This document shows, piece after piece, positions 55,994 through 64,000 of a DNA stretch of 64,000 nt. The stretch is from Geoalkalibacter_A sp034189505. GTDB taxonomy: Bacteria > Desulfobacterota > Desulfuromonadia > Desulfuromonadales > Geoalkalibacteraceae. Location: NCBI GenBank assembly GCA_034189505.1, contig JAXHUR010000003.1, positions 1-64,000 of the forward strand, given 5' to 3'. The notes under the pieces are model-generated. The model was not told the origin of the DNA. It searched no databases and saw only the letters and a list, made by a program, of their open reading frames with translations. How positions within the stretch are numbered: the stretch's first letter is position 1; every line of letters begins with the position of its first letter. The translations under genes and the position numbers were made by a program.

Positions 55994-57339
55994 ATGCGCT
56001 ATATCCCCCATAACGAAGAAGATGTGCAGCGGATGCTCGATGCCATCGGCGTTGATACGCTGGAGAGTCTTTTTGAAGAGGTTCCGTCGTCACTGCGCCA
56101 TAACGCTCCCCTTAATCTGCCGGCAGCCAGGGCGGAGCCCGACCTGCTTGCCGAACTTGCCAGAATGGCGCGCTGCAACGGAGCGGGTGGCACCCGCCGA
56201 ACCTTTCTTGGCGCCGGCGCCTATGACCATTTCATTCCCGCAGTGGTGGACCACCTGCTGAGCCGCAGTGAGTTTTATACCGCCTATACCCCCTACCAGC
56301 CCGAAATCAGCCAGGGAACTCTGCAGGCGATTTTCGAATTCCAGACTCTGATCTGCCAGTTGACCGGCATGGAGGTGGCTAACGCCTCCATGTATGACGG
56401 CGCCTCGAGCTGTGCGGAAGCGGTGCTGATGGCGCGCCGCGTTACGCGAAGGCGCAAGGTAATTCTATCCCGTGCCCTGCACCCCGATTACCTGGAAACG
56501 ATCCGCACCTACGGGCGCTATCTCGACATGGAGTGGGTCGATCTGCCCTTCGGCGAAGATGGCGCTTTCGATCCCGACGCGCTGTCGCGACTGCTGGATG
56601 AAGAGTGTGCGGCGGTGGTTGTCGGCTACCCCAATTTTTTCGGTGTGATGGAAGACCTGGCGGCGGTTTCCCAATCGGCGCACGAACATGGTGCCCGCCT
56701 TGTCGTCGCGGTACAGGAGCCTTTGTCCCTGGGACTGTTCAAATCTCCGGGTGAACTAGGCGCCGATATTGTTGTGGGTGAAGGGCAGAGTTTCGGAATG
56801 CCCCTTTCCTATGGCGGCCCCTACCTTGGTTTTTTCGCAGCGCGTGAGGCCGATGTGCGCAATCTGCCCGGACGGCTGGTCGGCGAAACCGTCGATACGG
56901 AAGGACGGCGCGGATTCGTGCTGACCCTCGCGACCCGGGAGCAGCACATCCGCCGGGAAAAAGCCACATCCAACATCTGCTCCAACCAGGGATTGTGCGC
57001 CCTGGCCGCGACCATCTACCTCGCCCTGCTGGGGCGCCAGGGCCTGCCCGAACTGGCCCGGCACAATTATTCCAAGGCCTGCTACGCGCGGGATAGAATT
57101 GCCGCCATTGACGGCTACACGCTCCCTTTCAGCGCTTCGGTGTTCAATGAGTTTGTTGTCGAAGGGCCCAGGGCCGCCGAGGGGATTCTGCAGAAACTGC
57201 AGGAGCGTGACATCCTGGGTGGCGTCGCCCTGTCGCGGTGGTTCTCCGAAATGTCGAACCGCTTCCTGGTTTGCGTCACCGAGCGCAACAGTCGCGAGGA
57301 TATTGATGCCCTGGTAGAGGCTCTGGCTGGAGGTGAGGT

Positions 57340-57343
<4 letters not shown>
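55994..57343 (+). CDS. gcvPA: Glycine dehydrogenase subunit 1 (P protein alpha)
   Basis: A 449-residue subunit of the two-chain glycine decarboxylase. Motifs: MRYIPHNEEDVQRMLDAIGV start, FLGAGAYDHFIPAVVDHLLSRSEFYTAYTPYQPE, GMEVANASMYDGAS and GQSFGMPLSYGGPYLGFFA. ATG 55994 follows AGGGAGGG. It overlaps gcvPB by 4 bp (ATGA), so the subunits are made in step. Confidence 0.97.
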
Positions 57344-58797
<1,454 letters not shown>

Positions 58798-58806
58798 CTC
58801 CATACT

Positions 58807-59760
58807 CTATCTGCCGCCATGCACAAAGGGCCGGCCACCCAGGGTGTACTGAAAAAAGGCGAAAATGGTCAGCGTTTCTTCCTCGTAGGCGCGGGGCAGG
58901 GGACCATAGGAGGCCCCCGTCCAGACGGCACGAATCGCTTCACGATCAAGGGTGTTCGAGCCGGACGACTCCTCCAGCTTGACGCTTTCAACGCTGCCGT
59001 CGCGACGCACCGTGATGCGCAGCAGGGTGGTGCCCTGCTCGCCGCGCTCCGCCGCCTTGATGGGATAATTCCACACGCCGTAAATGTTGGCTTTGAACCG
59101 CTGGAAAAAGGAGATCAGCAGATCCTTCTCGGTGTCCAGCCAGATGGCATCGCCCTCGGCAACGTCAGGCCGCCTCTTGCGGCGCTCTTCTCCCGTAATG
59201 CGACTGGCGGTGCTCTGCGGCAGGTCGAGCAGGTCGTCGATTTTGGGCAGCGGCTGGTCTGGAGCTGCCGGAGCGGCTTTTTGGGACGAGGGCCTGTCGA
59301 CGGCCGACGGTGCCAGTTCCGCCTCATGTTTTTCAGCGGGGCGTTCAATCGGTTTGGCCGTTTCTGCGGGTTCTGCCTTCTTTGGTTTCGGCTCGGTCTC
59401 CTGTGGCTCAGGTTTTGGAGTCGGCCGGGGGGGCGAGGGCGCCGGAGGGGCTGTCGGCGCCATATCGTCCGTATCCTCACCTTTGGGTGCGGTTTCCTTT
59501 TCAACCTGCATGTCCTGCGGTCCCAGCCGTTTTGCCGGCTCTTTCCGCGGCTCAGGCGGCTCCGGTTGCGGCGGGATGTCGAGTTCCCGGGGCCGGGTTT
59601 CTTCCTGAGGTGGACGCACTTCCACCATGACCGGCTCGTCCCGGTCCGGCGTCGGCAGCAGGGTTTTCTCCGGAATCAGCAGCAGAAGCAGCAGATGCAG
59701 CGCGATGGACAGTGGAATGGACCACCAGAGAAAAGATATTTTTCGACTGCGAAAATTCAT
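58807..59760 (-). CDS. tonB: TonB-family energy transducer
   Basis: A 317-residue protein with an N-terminal anchor helix (WWSIPLSIALHLLLLLLI, about 12-29), a long Pro/Glu/Lys-rich periplasmic stretch (about 40-185, many PEP and PKP repeats), and a C-terminal TonB domain (about 235-310) with the pattern YGVWNYPIKAAERGEQGTTLLRI-type strand and GSVESVKLEESSG. It passes energy from the inner-membrane motor to outer-membrane receptors. No exbB/exbD or receptor gene is adjacent. A perfect TATAAT (59807-59802 on the minus strand) with no good -35 lies upstream. Confidence 0.88.
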   Translation of the reverse strand: MNFRSRKISFLWWSIPLSIALHLLLLLLIPEKTLLPTPDRDEPVMVEVRPPQEETRPRELDIPPQPEPPEPRKEPAKRLGPQDMQVEKETAPKGEDTDDMAPTAPPAPSPPRPTPKPEPQETEPKPKKAEPAETAKPIERPAEKHEAELAPSAVDRPSSQKAAPAAPDQPLPKIDDLLDLPQSTASRITGEERRKRRPDVAEGDAIWLDTEKDLLISFFQRFKANIYGVWNYPIKAAERGEQGTTLLRITVRRDGSVESVKLEESSGSNTLDREAIRAVWTGASYGPLPRAYEEETLTIFAFFQYTLGGRPFVHGGR

Positions 59761-59888
59761 GAAAACCGGTTCGTGGTTGATAAAATGACAAGCAGCATTC
59801 GATTATACCCGAAACCGGCAGATTCTCACCAGCCCGTGGTGTAAAATTTCACCGGGATGAATTTGTCCGATGAAGAGCGGCCATAGGG

Positions 59889-59917
59889 TTGACCGCCTTC
59901 AAGGCATCGGGTATAAC
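59889..59917 (+). promoter_or_regulatory. Sigma70-type promoter for pta
   Basis: TTGACC (59889-59894), a 17-bp spacer and TATAAC (59912-59917), 44 bp upstream of the pta start. Confidence 0.65.
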
Positions 59918-59960
59918 TTCAGGCACCGATTTAAAACTTTGTTTTGGAGGAGGAAATTCT

Positions 59961-60962
59961 ATGCACCTGGTGGATCAGATCAAGGAAAAAGCGCGACAGA
60001 GTCTGCAGACGGTCGTCCTGCCCGAAGGATATGACGATCGCATGGTGCAGGCTGCGGGCCGCATTGTCAAGGACGGACTGGCCAGGGTCGTGCTGCTCGG
60101 CGACCCGGATGCACTGCAGGGTAAGGCCTCTGAGTTGGGTTGCTCTCTCGATGGCGTTACCCTGGAGAACCCCAAGACCTCGGATAAGCTCGATGGTTAT
60201 GTGGCGGAACTGGTCGAATTGCGCAAGAAAAAAGGCTTGACCGATGAAGAGGCCCGCAAGATTCTTACCGGCGACGACAACCTCTATTTCGGCGCGATGA
60301 TGGTTCACAAGGGCGACGCCGGGGGCGCTGTTGCCGGGGCCTATAATACGACTGGCGACGTTCTGCGTGCCGCGTTCCAGGTGATTGGCACCGCGCCGGG
60401 AATGAAAACGGTCTCCTCGGTGTTCCTGATGGTCACCAAAACCCCTGAGTTCGGTGAAAACGGCACTATCCTTTTTGCCGACTGTGCGGTCAACCCCAAC
60501 CCCGACGCCCAGGCCCTGGCGGAGATCGCCCTGGCGACCGCCAGTAGCTGCAAGAGTTTCCTTGGTGTCGATGCGCGGGTAGGCATGCTGTCGTTCTCAA
60601 CCAAGGGCAGCGCTCAGCACGACGATGTGGATAAAGTGCTCAAGGCTCTGGAGATTGCCAAAGCGGCTGACCCGTCACTGCAGATCGATGGCGAACTTCA
60701 GGCCGATGCAGCACTGCTGCCCAAGGTCGGTGAGAAAAAAGCGCCCGGCTCACCAGTGGCCGGTAAAGCCAACACGCTGATCTTCCCCGATCTCGATGCC
60801 GGCAATATCGGTTACAAACTGGTGGAGCGCCTGGCCGGCGCCGAGGCCGTCGGGCCCATCATTCAGGGGCTGGCCAAGCCGGTCAATGATCTCTCGCGGG
60901 GCTGCTCCGTCGATGATATCGTTTCCGTGGCTGCCATTACCGCGGTTCAGGCACAGGGATAA
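59961..60962 (+). CDS. pta: Phosphate acetyltransferase
   Basis: A 333-residue short-form Pta catalysing acetyl-CoA + Pi to acetyl phosphate. Motifs: QTVVLPEGYDDRMVQAAG, GAMMVHKGDAGGAVAGAYNTTGDVLRAAFQ, FADCAVNPNPD and NTLIFPDLDAGNIGYKLVERL. GGAGGAGG precedes ATG 59961; the frame open to 59889 has the promoter in it. It is convergent with ackA and shares a terminator with it. Confidence 0.96.
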   Translation: MHLVDQIKEKARQSLQTVVLPEGYDDRMVQAAGRIVKDGLARVVLLGDPDALQGKASELGCSLDGVTLENPKTSDKLDGYVAELVELRKKKGLTDEEARKILTGDDNLYFGAMMVHKGDAGGAVAGAYNTTGDVLRAAFQVIGTAPGMKTVSSVFLMVTKTPEFGENGTILFADCAVNPNPDAQALAEIALATASSCKSFLGVDARVGMLSFSTKGSAQHDDVDKVLKALEIAKAADPSLQIDGELQADAALLPKVGEKKAPGSPVAGKANTLIFPDLDAGNIGYKLVERLAGAEAVGPIIQGLAKPVNDLSRGCSVDDIVSVAAITAVQAQG

Positions 60963-61001
60963 CCCATAAGGAACAGAAGCCTTTTGCCGTAGGCACAGAT
61001 A

Positions 61002-61045
61002 AAACAGCAAAGGCCGGAGGGAAGATTCTCCGGCCTTTGCTGTTT
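61002..61045. terminator. Bidirectional terminator between pta and ackA
   Basis: An 18-bp perfect stem (AAACAGCAAAGGCCGGAG with its complement) and an 8-nt loop, with T-rich flanks in both directions. Confidence 0.9.
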
Positions 61046-61068
61046 ATGATCGTTGTTTTGAAGCGCGG

Positions 61069-62334
61069 TTATTTGCGCTGGAACTCCTTGTGGCAGAAGC
61101 TGTAGTCGAACTTCATGTGATCGGTATAGGTGCCTTCCAGAATTGCCACGACATCCTCGGTAAAGACCAACTCTTCGTCGGTGGGGATGACAAACACCTT
61201 GACCTTTGAATCAGGGGTGGTAATGATATTTTCCGTCTTGCGGGTCTGGGTGTTGCGGTTCTTTTCCCGGTCGAGAATGATCCCCATGAACTCCAGTCCT
61301 TCGAGGGCTTTTTCGCGGATCTGCCAGGCCATCTCACCGACCCCGGCGGTAAAGACAACAGCATCAATCCCACCGACTGCGGCGGCGTAGGCGCCGATAT
61401 ATTTCTTCAAACGGTAGGCTTCGATCTCGAGGGCAAGGCGGCAGCGTTCATCGCCTTCCTCAATCCCCTCAAGCACGTCGCGCCGGTCAGTGTATTGACC
61501 GGTGACCCCAAGAACCCCTGATTTTTTATTCAAAATGGAGTCGATTTCTTTCGGCCCGAGATTCTCCTGCTGCTGAATGAACATGGGGATGGCAGGATCA
61601 ATATCTCCGCAGCGGGTGCCCATCATGGCACCTTCCAGCGGCGTCAGCCCCATGGAGGTATCCACCGAAATGCCGCCTTTGATGGCGGAATGGCTGACGC
61701 CATTGCCGATATGCATGGTGATGATATTGCAGTCCCTGGGATCTTTGCCCAGCAGCACCGCCGCGCGCTTTGAGACATAAAGATGGCTGGTGCCGTGGAA
61801 GCCGTAGCGGCGTACGCCGTATTTGGTATACCACTCATGGGGCAGCGGGTAGGTATAGGCATGCTCCGGCATAGTCTGGTGAAATGCGGTGTCGAAAATT
61901 GCCACATGAGGGACGTCAGGCAGAACCGAGAGTGCAGCCTCAATGCCGGCAATATTCGGCGGATTGTGCAAAGGTGCCAGATGCTGGACCTCTCTGATGC
62001 CGGCAAGAACTTCATCATCGATCATCACGGAGCGGGTGAACTTTTCGCCGCCATGCACCACGCGATGCCCAACGGCAGAAATTTCGTCAATCTCTTTAAC
62101 CACACCATGTTCGGCGTCGGCCAGAATTTTGATAATCAGGTGAATGGCCGTTTCATGCGAGGGGCATTCGTATTCTTCGCGATAGGTTTCTCGACCAGGG
62201 ACTTCGTGGACGATGAAAGAATCTCCCACAGTTACACGCTCAACCATCCCTTTGGCAATGACCTCCCCGCGATTCCAGTCAAAAAGCTGGTACTTGACGG
62301 ACGAGCTGCCGCAATTGAGAGCCAGAATATCCAT
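61069..62334 (-). CDS. ackA: Acetate kinase
   Basis: A 421-residue ASKHA-fold kinase interconverting acetate + ATP and acetyl phosphate. Motifs: MDILALNCGSSSVKYQLF start, VGHRVVHGGEKFT, VAIFDTAFHQTMPEHAYTY, RRYGFHGTSHLYVS, HIGNGVSHSAI, SMGLTPLEGAMMGTRCGDID and FTAGVGE. ATG 62334 is preferred (GAGGAGG upstream). Separate transcription of pta and ackA in opposite directions allows different control of the two steps. Confidence 0.97.
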   Translation of the reverse strand: MDILALNCGSSSVKYQLFDWNRGEVIAKGMVERVTVGDSFIVHEVPGRETYREEYECPSHETAIHLIIKILADAEHGVVKEIDEISAVGHRVVHGGEKFTRSVMIDDEVLAGIREVQHLAPLHNPPNIAGIEAALSVLPDVPHVAIFDTAFHQTMPEHAYTYPLPHEWYTKYGVRRYGFHGTSHLYVSKRAAVLLGKDPRDCNIITMHIGNGVSHSAIKGGISVDTSMGLTPLEGAMMGTRCGDIDPAIPMFIQQQENLGPKEIDSILNKKSGVLGVTGQYTDRRDVLEGIEEGDERCRLALEIEAYRLKKYIGAYAAAVGGIDAVVFTAGVGEMAWQIREKALEGLEFMGIILDREKNRNTQTRKTENIITTPDSKVKVFVIPTDEELVFTEDVVAILEGTYTDHMKFDYSFCHKEFQRK

Positions 62335-62609
62335 AAATAAGTGATCCTCCTCGTCTGAAAGCCTACCGCCTGCGAGCCCGGCAAAACGACGTTTACATTT
62401 TTCTTGTCGCTTCCCCATTGCCGCTGGCCCGTCGAAGGGCAGGCGCATTTATCCTGAAATATTAAAAGCGAAAAAACGTTATAAAAGATATAATATGGGG
62501 TGCTTTATTGCAAGAATTTTCCTGGTGCTCGGGAAAAAGGTGTTTGGGGTGGACATTCATCGGGCGTTTATTGTAAACTCCATCGAAAATCATCTGAGGA
62601 GGAGATACC

Positions 62610-62780
62610 ATGGCTTACACAATCAACGACGAATGCATTAATTGTGGTGCTTGCGACCCGACCTGCCCGGTCGAGGCCATCAGCGAGCAGGGCGACAAGC
62701 GCGTTATCGACGCCGACACCTGCACCGATTGCGGCGCATGTGTTGACAGCTGCCCGGTCGACGCGATTCACCCTGCCTGA
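62610..62780 (+). CDS. 2[4Fe-4S] ferredoxin
   Basis: A 56-residue clostridial-type ferredoxin, too short for many gene callers. It has two CxxCxxCxxxCP motifs: CINCGACDPTCPVEAI (first cluster) and CTDCGACVDSCPVDAI (second). GAGGAGGAG precedes ATG 62610. It would carry electrons for pyruvate- or 2-oxoacid-ferredoxin oxidoreductases. A perfect TATAAT at 62489-62494 and a loose sigma54-like GG-N10-GC pair at 62498/62511 lie upstream; neither is certain. Confidence 0.95.
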   Translation: MAYTINDECINCGACDPTCPVEAISEQGDKRVIDADTCTDCGACVDSCPVDAIHPA

Positions 62781-62800
62781 TTGGGTTTTCGCACAGTTGG

Positions 62801-62832
62801 AAAGGGGCGGCTTTGGCCGCCCCTTTGCTTTT
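62801..62832 (+). terminator. Terminator after the ferredoxin gene
   Basis: AAAGGGGCGGC-TTTG-GCCGCCCCTTT is an 11-bp perfect stem with a tetraloop, followed by GCTTTT. Confidence 0.92.
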
Positions 62833-62898
62833 GGAGCGTTCGGTGTCGTTGAGGCTTAAACTGAGATACTCCTCGGGTGAGAGTGGAGGCATATAAGT

Positions 62899-63126
62899 AT
62901 GTTTGGATTGGGTACAACAGAACTTATTATTATCCTGGTGCTTGTCATGGTCATTTTCGGGGCGGGAAAACTGCCGGATATTGGAAATGCCCTGGGCAAG
63001 GGGATACGCAATTTCAAGAAGTCAGTCGAGCATGACGATGAGATTGATATCACGCCAAAAGAAGGTGAAGATGCGGACGGGGATAAAAAAAAGAGTGAAG
63101 ACGCAACCGGCGACAAAAAAGACTAG
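62899..63126 (+). CDS. tatA: Twin-arginine translocase subunit TatA/E family
   Basis: A 75-residue protein with the TatA layout: a short N-terminal membrane helix (ELIIILVLVMVIFGAGKLPD), hinge, the amphipathic GNALGKGIRNFKKSV helix and an acidic Asp/Lys-rich tail. It forms the Tat pore for folded, often Fe-S-bearing proteins such as the DUF362 protein encoded near 44.4 kb. TatB identity is less likely given length. GGAGG precedes the ATG. tatC is not in this window. Confidence 0.93.
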   Translation: MFGLGTTELIIILVLVMVIFGAGKLPDIGNALGKGIRNFKKSVEHDDEIDITPKEGEDADGDKKKSEDATGDKKD

Positions 63127-63168
63127 TCTTGCCTTCAGCAGCACCTGAGAGTTTAAAAAACAGTGAAT

Positions 63169-63206
63169 AAAAAAGCCGCGTCCTCTCTGAAGGCAGCGGC
63201 TTTTTT
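63169..63206. terminator. Bidirectional terminator between tatA and the DUF3426 gene
   Basis: AAAAAAGCCGC pairs with GCGGCTTTTTT (63169-63179 with 63196-63206). The T-runs on both sides suit both converging genes. Confidence 0.88.
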
Positions 63207-63227
63207 GCTTGCATTTTTTAGCGGGGT

Positions 63228-64000
63228 TTACTGTTGGGAATCCGCTGGAGTGGCCGGTCTGGAATCGACCACTTCGACCGTGAATTCGGCCACGCCTTCC
63301 GGCAGATTGCGGAACACGATGGTAAAGGGGATCGAGTCGCTCGGAGCCACATTGAGGTTGGAGAGGTGGTCGCCGAACTGGTTGGTCATGGCTTCTTCGA
63401 TTTTGCTGTACGGCAGGGTGCTCAGCTGTTCTTCGGTCAGGGCATTGCCGCCGAAGACCGTCTGCTGCATGACCGGTTTTCCCGCCTCATTGAAAATGAC
63501 CCCTTTGATCTGAATGGTCGAGCGTGGCTCTTCATAGAGATTGCGGGCGCGACCGTGGATGACGAACAATTCTCCCGCCTGTTCGTTCTGCACAAAAGAG
63601 GCGGTGTAGTCGTTGAGTTCTATGCGGCCGACCGAGGCAACCGGTTCGGATTTGCTGCTGGTCAACTCCAGCAGCATACGTTCAAAAGCCTGGGGCCCCT
63701 GTTTCCAGAAAAGATACCCGGTTACAGCCGTCAGAATAATCAGGACAATCAGGAAAAAGATCATCAGTGAGGCCACCGGGTTCCTGCGTTGCGGTACTGC
63801 GGCCTCGAATTGCTCTCTGCCTGTTTCCTCTGCCGCGTCTGCCGTCTCCGGTTCAGGATTGTCCTCGACCGAGGCAACTTCATCGAGCAGGTCGTCGTCA
63901 GTTCCGGCAGTCCGAGGCTCTTCGAAGCTGAACATGGGCGCATCGGCCGCAGTTTCCTCTTCTTCCGGCAGTTCCAGCGCATTCTCCTGAAGCCGCTCTA
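63228..64000 (-). CDS. DUF3426-type membrane protein (5' end cut by window edge)
   Basis: The minus-strand frame is open to the right edge (an internal ATG at 63935 is probably not the start, since the coding-like acidic sequence continues upstream as ERLQENALELPEEEE). Visible parts are an acidic cytoplasmic region, a membrane helix (MIFFLIVLIILTAVTGYLFW) and a periplasmic domain of about 150 residues with VIHGRARNLYEEPRSTIQIK and SDSIPFTIVFRNLPEG, the DUF3426 pattern. Full-length members begin with a CxxC zinc ribbon, which would be outside the window. Function unknown. Confidence 0.8.
   Translation of the reverse strand, partial: ERLQENALELPEEEETAADAPMFSFEEPRTAGTDDDLLDEVASVEDNPEPETADAAEETGREQFEAAVPQRRNPVASLMIFFLIVLIILTAVTGYLFWKQGPQAFERMLLELTSSKSEPVASVGRIELNDYTASFVQNEQAGELFVIHGRARNLYEEPRSTIQIKGVIFNEAGKPVMQQTVFGGNALTEEQLSTLPYSKIEEAMTNQFGDHLSNLNVAPSDSIPFTIVFRNLPEGVAEFTVEVVDSRPATPADSQQ

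Noticed and set aside
62497..62512. Sigma54 promoter before the ferredoxin gene
   Set aside because: Only the GG and GC dinucleotides fit; the rest of the -24 element does not match, and a perfect TATAAT nearby is an equally good explanation.

Overview
The window is a dense, high-GC bacterial chromosome segment that reads like a member of the Desulfuromonadales / Geobacter-Pelobacter group (Desulfuromonadota). This is an inference from gene content: a DUF485-ActP acetate permease pair, pta and ackA, pyruvate phosphate dikinase, split glycine decarboxylase (GcvPA/GcvPB), MetV-MetF, a chemoreceptor fused to hemerythrin, and several Fe-S and c-di-GMP proteins. No rRNA, tRNA, CRISPR, prophage or transposase was seen. 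Most of the window is core genome, with one less ordinary stretch (about 37.9-46.9 kb).

Layout. 0-4.4 kb: partial cheW, a membrane-anchored unknown, DUF485-actP behind a long hairpin-rich leader, and a DUF4177 gene. 4.4-8.5 kb: trpS, a small unknown and lon (minus strand). 8.5-15 kb: polA, then a YdbH-like giant AsmA-family protein with a DUF1318 lipoprotein that looks like a YnbE-YdbL fusion. 15-16.8 kb: a degenerate receiver-PilZ protein, a 38-codon coupled ORF and an atypical pseudopilin. 16.9-18.4 kb: an operon for a cysteine-containing helical protein, an Fe-S-type protein and a hemerythrin, under a convincing FNR/CRP-type promoter. 18.4-29.5 kb: mgtE, recO, glyQS, ppdK, a zinc-ribbon protein, nfi, a DUF2520 oxidoreductase and an FAH-family hydrolase. 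29.7-33.7 kb: rhomboid protease, radical SAM protein, chemoreceptor-hemerythrin. 33.8-37.7 kb: thiF-thiS-thiG-thiH-thiE behind a TPP riboswitch with an attenuator.

37.9-46.9 kb is the most unusual part: an unknown helical protein, an AAA+ protein whose Walker A, Walker B and sensor-1 residues are all replaced, a DUF318-type permease, a three-repeat carboxypeptidase-regulatory-like exported protein, a lipoprotein joining a NosD-like beta-helix to a PQQ-type propeller, a short broken ORF, a short ProX-like binding protein, a Tat-exported DUF362 protein and a polyferredoxin that looks like NapH fused to NapG. It resembles an envelope electron-transfer or maturation system with no recognisable terminal enzyme.

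47-64 kb: coiled-coil protein, response-regulator diguanylate cyclase, a dispersed intergenic repeat, DAHP synthase, yggT-divIVA-yggU, fmdB, then a complete folate C1/glycine block (folD, metV, metF, gcvT, gcvH, gcvPA, gcvPB), tonB, convergent pta and ackA, a 2[4Fe-4S] ferredoxin, tatA and a partial DUF3426 gene. Acetate uptake/activation (actP, pta, ackA), PEP formation (ppdK) and one-carbon/glycine metabolism fit together as the central carbon metabolism of an anaerobic acetate-linked respirer or fermenter.
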